56,005 bases of DNA from Pseudomonadota bacterium (GCA_018240425.1 JAFEFU010000002.1:1-56005), one strand, 5' to 3'; shown: positions 44,735-55,465, numbered from the stretch's first letter. A program made the numbers and translations. The notes: a model not told the origin generated them from the letters alone.

Positions 44735-46393
44735 TCAGACCTGAATGGTTTTCGGACGGCGCCAGCCGTACCAGGTCACGACCAGAAGCCGCGTCACATA
44801 GACGGCCGAGAAGACCGAGGTGACGATGCCGATGGTCAGCGTGACGGCAAAGCCCTTGACCGGACCCGCGCCGATGAAGAACAGGATCGCCGTCGAGATC
44901 AGCGAGGTCATGTTCGAATCGGTGATCGCCGACATGGCCTTTTCATAGCCGATCTCGATGGCGCGCGCCGGGCCGTTGCCACGGCGCAATTCCTCGCGGA
45001 TGCGCTCGTAGATCAGCACGTTGGCATCGACGGCGACCCCCATCGTCAGCACGATCCCCGCGATCCCCGGCAGGGTCAGCGTGGCCCCGATCAGGCTGAG
45101 GACGGCGAAGATCATCGCCATGTTCAGGGCCAGCGCGATGACCGCCAGCAGGCCGAAGAAGCCGTAGGAGGCGACCATCAGCGCCGCCACCGCCACATAG
45201 CCGACCGCCGCCGCCACCTTGCCGGCGTCGATCGAATCCTGCCCGAGTTCCGGCCCGATGGTGCGTTCCTCGAGGAAGGTCATCCCGGCCGGCAGCGCGC
45301 CGGCGCGCAGGAGGACCGCGAGGTTGGTCGAGGTCTCGACCGTGAAGTTGCCGGTGATGATCCCCGAGCCGCCGGGAATCGCCTGGTTGATGCGCGGCGC
45401 CGAGATCACCTTGCCGTCAAGCACGATGGCGAACAGCTGGCCCACGTTCTCGGCCGTATAGTCGCCGAACTTGCGCGCGCCCGTGGGATCGAAGCGGAAG
45501 CCCACCGCCGGCTGCGAGTTCTGGTCGAACTCGGGGCGGGCGTCGACGAGGTTGTCGCCGGTCACCACCGGCGTGTCCTCGAGCACATAATAGATCCCCG
45601 GCTCGTCGGCCGAGGGCAGCAGGATGTTGCCCGGCCCCGCCAGCGCGTTCGCGTCGGTGGTGCGCTTGATGACCGGCTGGAAGGTCAGCTTGGCCGTGGT
45701 GCCGATCAGCGCCTTCAGCTCGGCCGCCGAGCCGATCCCCGGCACCTGGATCAGGATGCGGTTCGTCCCCTCGCGCTGGATGGTCGGCTCGCGGGTGCCG
45801 ACCTCGTCCACCCGGCGGCGGATGATCTCGAGGCTCTGCTGGATGGTGCGGCTGTCGGACGCGGCGCGTTCGGCGTCCGACAGCGACATGATCAGCGTGT
45901 TGCCTTCCGCGCGGACGGTGTAGTCCTTCTGGCCGACGCCGGTCAGGGTGATGACCGGGCTGGACAGGCCGTTGGCGATCTCCAGGGCCTTGGCCATGCC
46001 CTCGGGTTTCTCGATCTGGACGCGCAGCTCGTCATCCGGCCCCGGCGCGCGGCGGATCCCGCCGAGCGTCGCGCGCTCGGCGGTCAGGGCCTTGCGCAGC
46101 TCGGGCCAGAGGCCGTTCATCCGCGCCTTGTAGACATCGGCGACATGGACCTCGGCCAGAAGATGCGCGCCGCCCCTGAGGTCAAGCCCGAGGTTGACGA
46201 TCCGCGACGGCGCCCAGGCCGGCCAGGCGGCGCGGTCGGCCGCCAGTGCCGGTGTCTCGCCGGTCTTGGCGATCCTCTCGACCGCGTCATTGTGGCGCTC
46301 GACCCGCGGGTAGAAGAAGTTGGGCGAGGCATAGAAGAGGGCGAGCGCGCACAGGCCCCAGATGACGATGCGCTTCCACAGGGCAATCTGCAT
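44735..46393 (-). CDS. secD: Protein translocase subunit SecD
   Basis: A 552-residue protein. NLGLDLRGGAHLLAEV lies after helix 1, followed by the large P1 periplasmic domain and the C-terminal helices with LTLPGIAGIVLTMGVAVDANVLIYERIREELRRG. ATG 46393 (MQIALWKRIVIWG) is the only sensible start; the longer frame is read-through of yajC sequence. Order yajC-secD-secF is standard. Confidence 0.97.
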   Translation of the reverse strand: MQIALWKRIVIWGLCALALFYASPNFFYPRVERHNDAVERIAKTGETPALAADRAAWPAWAPSRIVNLGLDLRGGAHLLAEVHVADVYKARMNGLWPELRKALTAERATLGGIRRAPGPDDELRVQIEKPEGMAKALEIANGLSSPVITLTGVGQKDYTVRAEGNTLIMSLSDAERAASDSRTIQQSLEIIRRRVDEVGTREPTIQREGTNRILIQVPGIGSAAELKALIGTTAKLTFQPVIKRTTDANALAGPGNILLPSADEPGIYYVLEDTPVVTGDNLVDARPEFDQNSQPAVGFRFDPTGARKFGDYTAENVGQLFAIVLDGKVISAPRINQAIPGGSGIITGNFTVETSTNLAVLLRAGALPAGMTFLEERTIGPELGQDSIDAGKVAAAVGYVAVAALMVASYGFFGLLAVIALALNMAMIFAVLSLIGATLTLPGIAGIVLTMGVAVDANVLIYERIREELRRGNGPARAIEIGYEKAMSAITDSNMTSLISTAILFFIGAGPVKGFAVTLTIGIVTSVFSAVYVTRLLVVTWYGWRRPKTIQV

Positions 46394-46407
46394 GGCTGTC
46401 GGCTGGC

Positions 46408-46749
46408 TCAGTTGCTGTTGGCGGCGGGTTCGGTCTTCGACAGGACATGGCTGATGGTGGACTTCACCACCCGCACCTTGACGCCCTGGGCGATCTCGAC
46501 CTCGACCTCCTTGGCGGCATCGTCGCCGATCTTGGTGATCTTGCCGACGATCCCGCCCCCGGTCACCACCGTGTCGCCGCGGCGCAGCGCGGACAATGCC
46601 GCCTGATGTTCCTTCATCTTCTTCTGCTGCGGCCGGATCATGAAATAGTACATGATCGCAAAGACGGCGATCAGCGGCAGGAACTGGGCGACGGCAAAGC
46701 CCCCTGCGGCGCCTCCGGCGGCCTGAGCATAGGCGGGTGTGACGAACAT
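46408..46749 (-). CDS. yajC: Preprotein translocase subunit YajC
   Basis: A 113-residue single-pass protein: FLPLIAVFAIMYYFMIRPQQKKMKEHQ, then the cytoplasmic domain LRRGDTVVTGGGIVGKITKIGDD. It associates with SecDF. ATG 46749 follows GAAGGAAAA. It is the first gene of the yajC-secD-secF unit. Confidence 0.95.
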   Translation of the reverse strand: MFVTPAYAQAAGGAAGGFAVAQFLPLIAVFAIMYYFMIRPQQKKMKEHQAALSALRRGDTVVTGGGIVGKITKIGDDAAKEVEVEIAQGVKVRVVKSTISHVLSKTEPAANSN

Positions 46750-46941
46750 CGGTTTTCCTTCGGTCTGCGGGGGGCGCGGACGGCCCCCCGGAATTATGGT
46801 CGCGCACCCTATCGTCGGGCTGCGGGTATGGCAAGGCGCTGGCGGCACCTTGCCGGTGGGGCCGCCCGGGCGGGGCCTGGTCTGGACAAGGCGGCGGGCC
46901 TCTGGTCCGATGGTTCGGACGCAAGATGGGACGGGCGGAGG

Positions 46942-47631
46942 ATGGGAAGGCTCGGAAAAGGACTGGCGGCGATCATGGCCTGCGGCCTTGTCGCGGCCGC
47001 CGCACGGGCCGAGCCGCCCGGCCCCGCCGCCGTCGGCTGGCTGGGCTATGGCGCGGCCCCGAAGCCCGGCACCGCCAGTTGCAGCGGCGTCCTGGTCGCC
47101 CCCGACCTGGTCGTGACCGCCGCCCATTGCCTGGTCGAGGCCGCGACCGGCAAGGCCCGCGACCCCGGCCGCCTGACCTTCGCCGCAGGCTGGCAGGACG
47201 GCCAGGCGGTCGCCAGCGCCCGGGGCGCCGAGATCATCCTGCCCGCGCCGCGCCGGCTTCTGGGCGGCGCCCTGCCCTACGATCTCGCCCTTCTGCGGCT
47301 CGCCCGGGCCCTGCCCGCAGTCGCCCCCCTGCCCCTCGCCCCCGACGCCCCCCCGCCCGGCACCCCGCTGACCACGCTCGGCTATCCGCAGGAGGCCCCC
47401 GACCGACCGCTCCGCCACGACGATTGCCAGGTCAGGCTTCAGGCGGCCCCCGTGATCGGCCTTAACTGCCACGCGGTCGGCGGCTTCTCGGGCGGCGCGG
47501 TCCTGCGCCGGGTCGGCGGCGGCTGGCTTTTGCAGGCGGTGATGGTGGCCGAGGCCCGGCGCAGCCCCGAGCTTGGGGCGCTGGCCCTCTCGCTTCCCGA
47601 AGACCTCGCCGCCCGCCTCGCGCCCCGCTGA
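46942..47631 (+). CDS. Secreted trypsin-like serine protease
   Basis: A 229-residue S1-family protease with signal peptide GKGLAAIMACGLVAAAARA. The triad is visible: His in VVTAAHCLVE (about residue 65), Asp in PYDLALLRL (about 112) and Ser in VGGFSGGAV (about 188). A likely disulfide joins CSGV and AAHC. The start is uncertain: the ATG at 46942 is immediately preceded by GGAGG with no spacer, so the in-frame ATG at 46975 is a real alternative, although it shortens the signal peptide. Confidence 0.83.
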   Translation: MGRLGKGLAAIMACGLVAAAARAEPPGPAAVGWLGYGAAPKPGTASCSGVLVAPDLVVTAAHCLVEAATGKARDPGRLTFAAGWQDGQAVASARGAEIILPAPRRLLGGALPYDLALLRLARALPAVAPLPLAPDAPPPGTPLTTLGYPQEAPDRPLRHDDCQVRLQAAPVIGLNCHAVGGFSGGAVLRRVGGGWLLQAVMVAEARRSPELGALALSLPEDLAARLAPR

Positions 47632-47705
47632 GCGCGCAGTTTCCTGTTCACCGGGACGGCCGAACCGGCTAAGGGAGGCCGAGACCACCAGACCAGGATC
47701 CCGCC

Positions 47706-48998
47706 ATGCACGATATCCGCGCCATCCGCGACAACCCGGCCCTGTTCGACCGGCGCCTGACCCGCCGGCCAGGCCAGGGCGCGATGTCGGCGGAGATTCT
47801 GGCGATCGACGAGGCGCGGCGGGCCTTCATCAAACAGTCCGAGGATGCCCAGGCCGAAATCAACCGGCTGTCTAAGGAAGCTGGAGCCGCCAAGGCGCGC
47901 GGAGTCGAATCTGACTTTCAACGTCTGCGCTCACTCGTCGCTGAACGGAAAGCCGCGTCCGAGGACTATGCGACGGACGCCAGTCGACTTGACGACAAAC
48001 TCCGCGACCTCCTCCTCACCCTCCCCAACCTGCCGCTCGATCAGGTGCCCGACGGCGAGGACGAGGCGGGCAACAAGGAAATCCGCCGCTGGGGCCTGCC
48101 CGCCACCTTCTCCTTCGCCCCGCGCGAGCATTTCGACATTGCGGGCGTCAAGGCCGGGATGGACTTCACCACCGCCGCCAAGCTTTCGGGCGCGCGTTTC
48201 GTGGTCTTGAAGGGCGCCGTCGCGCGCATCCACCGGGCGCTGGCGCAGTTCATGCTCGACCTGCACACCGGCGAACATGGCCTGACCGAAACCATGACCC
48301 CGGTTCTGGTGCGCGAAGAGGCAATGTATGGCACCAACCAGCTGCCGAAGTTCGCCGAGGACAGCTATCAGACCACCAACGGCTGGTGGCTGATCCCCAC
48401 CTCCGAGGTGACCCTGACCAATATGGTGCGCGAGGAAATCCTCGACGAGGCCGCCCTGCCCATCCGCCTGACCGCCCACACCCAGTGCTTCCGCTCCGAG
48501 GCCGGCTCGGCGGGCAAGGACACCGCGGGGATGCTGCGCCAGCACCAGTTCGAGAAGGTCGAGATGGTGTCGATCACCACGCCTGAGACCAGCCTCGCCG
48601 AACACGACCGCATGACCCGCTGCGCCGAGACGGTGCTGGAACGGCTCGGCCTGCCCTACCGCACCATCGTCCTGTGCACCGGCGACATGGGCTTTGGCGC
48701 CCAGAAGACCCACGACCTTGAAGTCTGGCTGCCCGGCCAGAACACCTATCGCGAGATTTCCTCGGTCTCGGTCTGCGGCGACTTCCAGGCCCGGCGCATG
48801 AACGCGCGCTTCCGCCCCCAGGGCGGCAAGCCCGAGTTCGTCCATACGTTGAACGGCTCGGGCCTCGCCGTCGGACGCTGCCTGATCGCGGTCCTCGAAA
48901 ACGGCCAGACGGCGGACGGCGGCGTCACCCTGCCCCAGGCGCTGTCGCCCTGGCTGGGCGGCAAGACCCGGCTGACGCCCGAGGGCGATCTGGTCTGA
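47706..48998 (+). CDS. serS: Serine--tRNA ligase
   Basis: A 430-residue class II synthetase. The N-terminal coiled coil (about residues 30-100) binds the long variable arm of tRNA-Ser. Motif 2 ([27 protein letters not shown]) and motif 3 ([16 protein letters not shown]) are intact. The start [11 protein letters not shown] is canonical. The coiled-coil portion near 47870-48010 uses codons (TCT, GCT, GGA, CGA, CGT, TCA) unlike the rest, suggesting a recombined segment. Confidence 0.96.
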   Translation: MHDIRAIRDNPALFDRRLTRRPGQGAMSAEILAIDEARRAFIKQSEDAQAEINRLSKEAGAAKARGVESDFQRLRSLVAERKAASEDYATDASRLDDKLRDLLLTLPNLPLDQVPDGEDEAGNKEIRRWGLPATFSFAPREHFDIAGVKAGMDFTTAAKLSGARFVVLKGAVARIHRALAQFMLDLHTGEHGLTETMTPVLVREEAMYGTNQLPKFAEDSYQTTNGWWLIPTSEVTLTNMVREEILDEAALPIRLTAHTQCFRSEAGSAGKDTAGMLRQHQFEKVEMVSITTPETSLAEHDRMTRCAETVLERLGLPYRTIVLCTGDMGFGAQKTHDLEVWLPGQNTYREISSVSVCGDFQARRMNARFRPQGGKPEFVHTLNGSGLAVGRCLIAVLENGQTADGGVTLPQALSPWLGGKTRLTPEGDLV

Positions 48999-49004
48999 CC
49001 CAAG

Positions 49005-49025
49005 GCGGGGGTTTCACACCCCCGC
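49005..49025. terminator. Hairpin between serS and der
   Basis: GCGGGGGT and ACCCCCGC form an 8-bp stem around TTCAC between the convergent genes. No U-tract is present. It runs into the CCCCCGTGGGATATTT motif. Confidence 0.45.
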
Positions 49026-49062
49026 ACCCCCGTGGGATATTTCCGCCAAAGTGAAGGAGCGG

Positions 49063-50535
49063 CTACCGCTTGCGGTAGTCCTCGCGCGCCTTGCCCTCGG
49101 TGTGTTTCCGCAGCCGCGAGGGAGTGTGGAACTTCTGGTCCTTGTAGGGGTTCTTGTCGCCCTGGTCGCGGAAGGTCAGGCGCACCGGCGTGCCGGGAAG
49201 ATCAAAGTCGGCGCGCAAGCCGTTGACAAGATAGCGCGAATAGCTGTCGGGCAAGAGATCGGCATGGTTGGTCATCACCACGAAGGCCGGGGGCCGGGTC
49301 TTGACCTGGGTCATGTAGCGCAGGCGGATGCGGCGCCCGGCGGGCGCGGGCGGCGGATGCGCCTCGGTCATCGCCCCCAGCCACTGGTTCAGCCGCGCGG
49401 TCGAGACGCGGCGGTTCCAGACCTCGTAGGCCTTGAGGATCGCCGCGTGCAGCCGGTCCAGCCCCTTGCCGGTCGCCGCCGACACCGTGACCATCGGCGC
49501 GCCGCGAAGCTGCGGCAGAAGCCGCTCGAAGGCCTCGCGCAGCTCCTTCAGCTTGCCGACCTTGTCCTCCTCGAGATCCCACTTGTTGGCGGCGACCACC
49601 ACGGCGCGCCCCTCGGTCTCGGCGAAGTCGGCAATGCGCAGGTCCTGCTGCTCGAACGGGATGCCCACGTCGAGAAGCACCACCACCACTTCGGCGAAGC
49701 GGACGGCGCGCAGCCCGTCGGCGACCGAAAGTTTCTCAAGCTTTCCCGTGACTTTTGCCTTTTTCCTCATCCCCGCCGTGTCGAAGATGCGCACCGGCGT
49801 TCCCATGAAGTCGGCGCGGACCGAGATCGCGTCGCGGGTGATCCCGGCCTCGGGCCCGGTCAGGAGGCGGTCCTCGCCGATGATCTTGTTGATGAGCGTC
49901 GACTTCCCGGCATTCGGCCGCCCGATGACGGCGATCTGCAGGGGCCTGGCGGCGGTCGGCTGGGGGGCCGCGGCCTCGTCCTCGTCGCCGCTCACGTCCA
50001 CGTCGACTTCGGGCGCGTCGGCGCGGGCGCGTTCGGCGAAGGCGTCGGCATGGGGGCGGAGGATGTGGTAAAGTTCGTCCATCCCCTCGCCGTGCTCGGC
50101 CGACAGCCGCACCGGCTCGCCCAGGCCAAGTTCCCAGGCCTCGATCACCCCGGCGTCGCCGGCCCGGCCCTCGGCCTTGTTGGCGGCGAGGATCACATGG
50201 GCGTTCTTGCGGCGCAGGATGTCGGCGAAGACCCGGTCGGTGGCGGTGATCCCGGCGCGGGCGTCGATCACGAAGAGGCAGATGTCGGCCATCTCGACCG
50301 CGCGCTCGGTCAGCCGCCGCATCCGCCCCTGCAGGCTGTCGTCGGCCACGTCCTCAAGCCCGGCGCTGTCGATGGCGGTGAAGCGCAGGTCGCCCAGCCG
50401 CGCCTCGCCCTCGCGCAGGTCGCGGGTGACGCCGGGCGTGTCGTCGACCAGCGCCAGCTTCTTGCCGACCAGCCGGTTGAACAGGGTCGACTTGCCGACA
50501 TTGGGGCGGCCGACGATGGCAAGGGTAAAGCTCAT
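49063..50535 (-). CDS. der: GTPase Der (EngA)
   Basis: A 490-residue tandem GTPase needed for 50S ribosome assembly. The first G domain starts [14 protein letters not shown] with DTPGV; the second starts [14 protein letters not shown] with DTAGM and ANKWD. The C-terminal KH-like domain includes [34 protein letters not shown]. An acidic linker ([12 protein letters not shown], about residues 178-189) separates the G domains. It is the last gene of the yfgM-bamB-der cluster. Confidence 0.97.
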   Translation of the reverse strand: MSFTLAIVGRPNVGKSTLFNRLVGKKLALVDDTPGVTRDLREGEARLGDLRFTAIDSAGLEDVADDSLQGRMRRLTERAVEMADICLFVIDARAGITATDRVFADILRRKNAHVILAANKAEGRAGDAGVIEAWELGLGEPVRLSAEHGEGMDELYHILRPHADAFAERARADAPEVDVDVSGDEDEAAAPQPTAARPLQIAVIGRPNAGKSTLINKIIGEDRLLTGPEAGITRDAISVRADFMGTPVRIFDTAGMRKKAKVTGKLEKLSVADGLRAVRFAEVVVVLLDVGIPFEQQDLRIADFAETEGRAVVVAANKWDLEEDKVGKLKELREAFERLLPQLRGAPMVTVSAATGKGLDRLHAAILKAYEVWNRRVSTARLNQWLGAMTEAHPPPAPAGRRIRLRYMTQVKTRPPAFVVMTNHADLLPDSYSRYLVNGLRADFDLPGTPVRLTFRDQGDKNPYKDQKFHTPSRLRKHTEGKAREDYRKR

Positions 50536-50582
50536 GGCGTGCGTCTTTCCAGGCGAAGCCGCCCCCTTACACGGCTTTCGTC

Positions 50583-51920
50583 CTAACGGAAAGCCGCAAG
50601 CTGGCCGTTTTCGGTGACGACGTAGAGCGTGCCGCCCGCCACCACCGGCGCCGAGGCAGCGCCTGCGCGCAGCTGGCCGGTGCCGGTCAGCCGGCCCGAG
50701 GCCGGATCGAAGGCCCTGACCAGCCCGTCGGACGAGGCGACGATCAGCCGCCCGCCGGCGAGGACCGGGCCGAAGGGGGCGAAGATCGCCTTGCGCTTGG
50801 TGTCCTTCTTGTCGTTCTGGAAATAGGGCAGGTCGATGCGCCAGGTGACGGCGCCGGTCGCGGCATCGAGCCGCAGCAGCTGGTTTTCGTCGTTGACAAG
50901 GAACAGCGAATTCCCGGCCACGACCACCGGCCCCATCGCCCCGTCGCGCGCCGTCCAGCGGGTGCTGCCGTCGGCCATGTCGATCGCCGTCACCCGCCCC
51001 GCCGACGAGCCGGCATAGACGGTGCCGCCCGAGATGACCGGATCGCCGGTCAGGTCGGAAAAGCCCGCATAGGCCCGCCCGACGCGGGCGCCCGCGACAT
51101 AGGCCTGCCAGACCGGGGTGCCGTCGGCGATCTTGGCGGCCGTGATCTGGCCCGACGAGAAGGGGAAGAGGACCATGTCGCCCGACACCGCCGGAGACGA
51201 GGCGCCGGCGACGCCCACGGGCGAAGGCGCGCCGGGCTGGGTCCAGGCGACGCGGCCGGTCCTGGCGTCGACCGCCCAGGCCGATCCGTCGCGGGCCACG
51301 ACAAAGACCTTGCCGTCCGCGACCGTCGGCGCGCCGCCGACCGCGACATCGAAGCTCTGCCGCCAGGCGACGGCCCCCGAGGCCGGGTCGAGCGCCACCA
51401 GTTCGCCGTAGCCGGTGGTGACGAACAGCCGCCCCTCGCCCACCGCGAGGCCGCCGCCCGAGCCGTCGCCCGGCCGGTCGCTGGCGGGCGTCAGGTCAAC
51501 GCGCCACAGCCGGCCGCCGTTGGTGCCGGTGGCGGTCACGCCGTCGGTGGCGTCGAGCGTGAAGACGCGCCCGCCCGCCACCACCGGGTCGGCGGTGATC
51601 CGGTCCTTGCGGCTGTCGGGCTGGCCGATGTTCACGGACCAGAGCGGCGACAGCGCGCCCGAAAAGGCGGCGTTGCCCTGAAGGTGGGCGGGGTTGCCGC
51701 CGGTCTGCGGCCAGTCGGCGGCGGCGCGCTGTGCGGGCAGCGACACCGGCACCGGGGTGACGCCCGCCCCCATCGCGCCCGCGTCGGGATCGGGGGTGAC
51801 ACCGGTCGCCACGTCGCGCGGGTTGAGACGCTCGCCGGGCAGGTGTTCTTCCTTCGGGCCGCAGGCGACAAGCAGGCCGCCGAGGGCGAGAAAACCGATA
51901 CAGGTCTTGGAAAGGGTCAC
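50583..51920 (-). CDS. bamB: Outer-membrane assembly lipoprotein BamB (PQQ-like beta-propeller)
   Basis: A 445-residue lipoprotein. The signal [12 protein letters not shown] gives a lipobox ending at Cys. It is followed by a Pro-rich linker and eight beta-propeller blades with repeated [24 protein letters not shown] motifs. In other bacteria it scaffolds BamA in outer-membrane protein insertion. GTG 51920 follows AGGAG; the upstream extension lacks a ribosome-binding site. It sits between yfgM-like and der genes as in E. coli. Confidence 0.9.
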   Translation of the reverse strand: MTLSKTCIGFLALGGLLVACGPKEEHLPGERLNPRDVATGVTPDPDAGAMGAGVTPVPVSLPAQRAAADWPQTGGNPAHLQGNAAFSGALSPLWSVNIGQPDSRKDRITADPVVAGGRVFTLDATDGVTATGTNGGRLWRVDLTPASDRPGDGSGGGLAVGEGRLFVTTGYGELVALDPASGAVAWRQSFDVAVGGAPTVADGKVFVVARDGSAWAVDARTGRVAWTQPGAPSPVGVAGASSPAVSGDMVLFPFSSGQITAAKIADGTPVWQAYVAGARVGRAYAGFSDLTGDPVISGGTVYAGSSAGRVTAIDMADGSTRWTARDGAMGPVVVAGNSLFLVNDENQLLRLDAATGAVTWRIDLPYFQNDKKDTKRKAIFAPFGPVLAGGRLIVASSDGLVRAFDPASGRLTGTGQLRAGAASAPVVAGGTLYVVTENGQLAAFR

Positions 51921-51963
51921 GGACTGATCTCCTGCCTCGCGGTGCTTGCGCGCGGTCCCTGGG

Positions 51964-52626
51964 TCAATTGGTGGCGGCCGGCGGCTGGCCAAGGACGGTC
52001 AGCAATTGCTCGGCACGGGCCTGTTCGGCGCCGCTGGCCTCGGCATCGTCGCGCAGCGCGGTCAGGATCCTGACCGCATCGTCGGTCTTGCCGGCCGAGA
52101 TCAGCGCAAGCGCCTGCTGCTCCATCGCCAGCGTCCGGTAGGGGGCGCCGGGCGCGGCGAGTGCGGCCAGCGCCGCATCGCGCTCGGCGGGGGTCATCGC
52201 GCCATCGCCCAGCATCACCAGCTTCAGCTGGGCAAGCTGGCGGTAGAGGTCGGGCAGTCCGGCATCGCCCGCCACAGCCTTCAGCCCGGCGGCCGCCTTG
52301 GCCGCATCGCCCGCCGCCTCGGCCTGCGCGGCGGTCAGCAGCGCCAGCACCGCCTTCTGCTCGCCGCCGCCGCCGGCAGCCACGGCCTCGAGCGCCTTCA
52401 GCCGCACCGCCGCGTCGTTGCTGGCCATCGCCGCCGAGACCGCATCGCCGAAGGCCTGCGCCCGCGCCTCGGCCCGTGCCCTGGTCCATTCGATCCAGGC
52501 CGCGCTGCCGACGATCAGCACCACCGCCGTCACCCCGATCCAGCCATACTTGCGGAACAGCGCGAACAGCCGGTCGCGGCGGACGGCCTCGGTCACTTCG
52601 TCGATGAAACTGTCGGTCTCGCTCAA
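51964..52626 (-). CDS. YfgM-like tetratricopeptide membrane protein
   Basis: A 220-residue protein. A cytoplasmic N terminus (SFIDEVTEAVRRDRLFALFRKYG) leads to one helix (WIGVTAVVLIVGSAAWIEW) and an Ala-rich helical periplasmic domain of TPR type. The gene order before bamB and der matches E. coli yfgM, where the protein is a SecYEG-associated chaperone factor. The divergent, Ala-rich sequence makes the name tentative. Confidence 0.83.
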   Translation of the reverse strand: MSETDSFIDEVTEAVRRDRLFALFRKYGWIGVTAVVLIVGSAAWIEWTRARAEARAQAFGDAVSAAMASNDAAVRLKALEAVAAGGGGEQKAVLALLTAAQAEAAGDAAKAAAGLKAVAGDAGLPDLYRQLAQLKLVMLGDGAMTPAERDAALAALAAPGAPYRTLAMEQQALALISAGKTDDAVRILTALRDDAEASGAEQARAEQLLTVLGQPPAATN

Positions 52627-52718
52627 GGCCGCACCCCGTCCTCTGTTCGCCCCGTCTTACACGCAACCGCGCGATGTTGCCAAGCCCGAGGGCCCGCGGG
52701 TTTCGGCATGGGGCCGCA

Positions 52719-53336
52719 TCAGGTCTCGGGTCCGCTCCAGCCGGGCAGATAGGCCGCCTCGCGGGCGCGGGCCAGGTCCATCGCCCGCTTCAGCGCCGCG
52801 TCGAAGTCGCGCTCGACCAGCGACCGTTTCAGGCGGGCGCGCAGGTGGTCGGCCCAGAGAAACTCGGAATAGGGCGTCATGTCCTTGGCGAATCCGCCTG
52901 CCCGCCTGAGTTCGCCCGCCAGCGAGCGGAACGGGTCGTCGATCAGGCCCGCGACCGACTTAGGCAGATCCTCGACCGCGCACCGCCGCCCTTCGGCATC
53001 GTAAAGCCTGAGCCAGTTGCGGCAGTCCATGAAGCGCCAGAACTCAGGCCGGCCTAGGTGGGAGAGGTCGGCCACCGGCCGGAGCAGCATATGCTCGACC
53101 CCCTCGTCGTGAAGGGCGCGCACCAGGTGGTGATTGTCGAGGATATAGTGGCGCCCCTTGGGGCCGGCGACCACCGGAACCATGTGGTCGCCCAGGAACC
53201 GACGTTCCTCGATGCCCTTGAGAAGCTTCCAGCTTTCGCGCTTGGCCGCCACTTCGCGCAGGCCCGCGCAGGGCTGCGTCGGCCGCAGGTCGGCGATCCT
53301 CGCCCGCCGCAGCAGCGGATGGTCGTCATGGTGCAT
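52719..53336 (-). CDS. ParB-like nuclease-fold protein (ParBc_2 type)
   Basis: A 205-residue protein. IADLRPTQPCAGLREVAAKRESWKLLKG, FLGDHMVPVVAGPKGRHYILDNHHLVRALHDEGVEHMLLRPVADLSHL matches the ParBc_2 layout of a ParB-like domain. It differs from chromosomal ParB and lacks an obvious HTH. The role is unknown. ATG 53336 follows GGGGAGGA and is preferred to a longer frame at 53429. Confidence 0.8.
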   Translation of the reverse strand: MHHDDHPLLRRARIADLRPTQPCAGLREVAAKRESWKLLKGIEERRFLGDHMVPVVAGPKGRHYILDNHHLVRALHDEGVEHMLLRPVADLSHLGRPEFWRFMDCRNWLRLYDAEGRRCAVEDLPKSVAGLIDDPFRSLAGELRRAGGFAKDMTPYSEFLWADHLRARLKRSLVERDFDAALKRAMDLARAREAAYLPGWSGPET

Positions 53337-53471
53337 CGCCGGTCCTCCCCTGCCCGCTTCCACTGCCGTCACCGCGTCGTCGACGCTGCAGGTCGCGCGC
53401 GCCAGCAGGTCGGCCGCGCCAAGAACCATCAGCCCCGCCAGAAGGACCGCCCTGTCGCCGGCCCCGCCCTC

Positions 53472-55379
53472 TCAGCTTTTCGGCACCGCCTGGTACTTGC
53501 CGTAGAAGGGGCGCGCATTCTCGCTCTCCTCCTCGCCCTCCGGTCCCACGCCGGGGCCGGGGACCGAGGCGTCGGCACCATCGCCCTCGGCCGACTGGCG
53601 CTCCCACATCGCGGCATAGCGCCCGCCCCTTGCCAGAAGTTCGTCGTGGGTGCCGGCCTCCAGGATCCGGCCTGCCTCGAGCACCACGATCCGGTCGGCG
53701 TCGGCGATGGTCGAGAGGCGATGCGCGATGGTGATGACCGTGCGACCCTTGCCCATCGCCTTCAGGCTTTCCTGGATGTCGCGCTCGGTCTGGGTGTCCA
53801 GGGCACTCGTCGCCTCGTCCAGAAGCAGGATCGGCGGGTTCTTCAGAAGCGTCCGCGCGATCCCCACCCGCTGCTTCTCGCCGCCCGACAGTTTCAGGCC
53901 GCGCTCGCCCACCTTGGTCTCGTAGCCTTCGGGCAGGGTCATGATGAAATCGTGGATCTTCGCCGCCTTGGCCGCCGCGATCAGCTCCTCGCGCCGCGCC
54001 TCGGGGCGGCCATAGGCGATGTTGTAAAGGATGGTGTCGTTGAACAGCACCGTGTCCTGCGGCACCACGCCGATCGCGTCATGCAGGCTGTGCTGGCTGA
54101 TCTCGCGCACGTCCTGCCCGTCGATCCGCAAGGCCCCCCCGGTCACGTCGTAGAAGCGGAACAACAGCCGCCCGATGGTGGACTTTCCCGATCCCGACGG
54201 CCCGACGATGGCGACCGTCTGCCCGGCCCCGACGGTCAGGCTCACGTCCTTCAGGATGCCGCGCGCCGCCTCATAGCCGAAGGACACCCGGTCAAGGACG
54301 ATCTCGCCACCCGCCACATTCAGGGCCTCGGCCCCCGGCCGGTCCACGACCTCGGCCGGCTGACCGAGAAGGTCGAACATCTCGCCCATGTCGACCAGCG
54401 CCTGGCGGATCTCGCGGTAGACGGTGCCGAGGAAGTTCAAGGGCAGGGTGATCTGGATCATGTAGGCGTTGACCATGACGAAATCGCCGACCGTCAGCTT
54501 GCCCGCCTGCACCCCCATCGCCGCCATGACCATGACGATCACCAGGCCTATGGTGATGATCAGCCCCTGCCCGAAGTTCAGGAACGACAGCGACAGGCCG
54601 GTCCTGACCGCCGCGTCCTCGTATCCCGCCATCGCCTTGTCATAGCGCGCCGCCTCGCGGGCCTCGGCGCCGAAATACTTGACCGTCTCGAAGTTCAGGA
54701 GGCTGTCGATGGCCTTCTGGTTGGCGTCGGTGTCCTGCTCGTTCATCTTCCTGCGGATGCCGACCCGCCATTCGGTGACCTTGAAGGTGAAGGTGACGTA
54801 CAGCCAGATCGTCACCGCCACCACCGCCGCATAGCGCCAGTCGAACACCACCGCGAAGATGATCGTCACCAGCGTCAGCTCGATCACCAGCGGGCCCACG
54901 GACAGAAGCAGGAAGCGCAGCAGGAAGTCCACGCCCTTCACCCCGCGCTCGATCACCCGGCTCAGGCCGCCGGTCTTGCGGGTGATGTGATAGCGCATCG
55001 ACAGGCGGTGGATATGGGTGAAGGTCTCGAGCGCGAGCTTGCGGATCGCGCCCTGCCCGACCCGGACAAAGATCGCGTCGCGCGCCTCGTTGAAGCCGAT
55101 GGCGCCCAGCCGCGCCGCGCCATAGGCCACCGTCAGCCCCACCGCGCCCAGCGCCAGCAGCCACCCGTCGCCGCGCGCGTGCCCGCCCAGGGCATCGACG
55201 GCGGCCTTGTAGAGGAAGGGCGTCGCCACCGACACGAAGCGCGCCACCAGAAGGAACATAAGCGACAGGACCACCCGCACCTTGACCCACGGCTCGTCCT
55301 GCGGCCAGAGGTAGGGCGCGACCCGGCGGATGGTGCGCGCCGCGCTGCGCCGTTCGGATGGTCTGGTCTGCTCGGTCAT
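53472..55379 (-). CDS. Atm1-type ABC exporter
   Basis: A 635-residue fused ABC exporter. The six-helix membrane domain includes SMRYHITRKTGGLSRVIERGVKGVDFLLRF and a region (NEQDTDANQKAIDSLLNFETVKYFGAE) characteristic of Atm1/HMT1 proteins. The ATPase has Walker A GPSGSGKST, signature LSGGEKQRVGIARTLL, Walker B ILLLDEATSALD and the switch His in ITIAHRLST. This family exports glutathione-bound metals or sulfur compounds. Divergence from a Cys-rich ArsR repressor suggests metal or metalloid control. The C-terminal tail is acidic. Confidence 0.9.
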   Translation of the reverse strand: MTEQTRPSERRSAARTIRRVAPYLWPQDEPWVKVRVVLSLMFLLVARFVSVATPFLYKAAVDALGGHARGDGWLLALGAVGLTVAYGAARLGAIGFNEARDAIFVRVGQGAIRKLALETFTHIHRLSMRYHITRKTGGLSRVIERGVKGVDFLLRFLLLSVGPLVIELTLVTIIFAVVFDWRYAAVVAVTIWLYVTFTFKVTEWRVGIRRKMNEQDTDANQKAIDSLLNFETVKYFGAEAREAARYDKAMAGYEDAAVRTGLSLSFLNFGQGLIITIGLVIVMVMAAMGVQAGKLTVGDFVMVNAYMIQITLPLNFLGTVYREIRQALVDMGEMFDLLGQPAEVVDRPGAEALNVAGGEIVLDRVSFGYEAARGILKDVSLTVGAGQTVAIVGPSGSGKSTIGRLLFRFYDVTGGALRIDGQDVREISQHSLHDAIGVVPQDTVLFNDTILYNIAYGRPEARREELIAAAKAAKIHDFIMTLPEGYETKVGERGLKLSGGEKQRVGIARTLLKNPPILLLDEATSALDTQTERDIQESLKAMGKGRTVITIAHRLSTIADADRIVVLEAGRILEAGTHDELLARGGRYAAMWERQSAEGDGADASVPGPGVGPEGEEESENARPFYGKYQAVPKS

Positions 55380-55440
55380 GGTCCGCCCCGTTCCGCCTGC
55401 CGGTTGAATACTCCGGTCTTTGCGGGTATCAAAGATCAAT

Positions 55441-55462
55441 TCAACGATTCACGAGTAGTTGA
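55441..55462. promoter_or_regulatory. Possible ArsR operator
   Basis: TCAAC-N12-GTTGA (55441-55462) lies in the 86-base region between the divergent Atm1-type and ArsR genes, directly ahead of the ArsR start. It fits the imperfect palindromes bound by ArsR repressors. Confidence 0.5.
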
Positions 55463-55465
55463 GAT

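Noticed and set aside
46394..46924. N-terminal extension of the SecD frame through yajC
   Set aside because: yajC occupies this stretch in another frame, and SecD proteins start at the MQIALWKR position.
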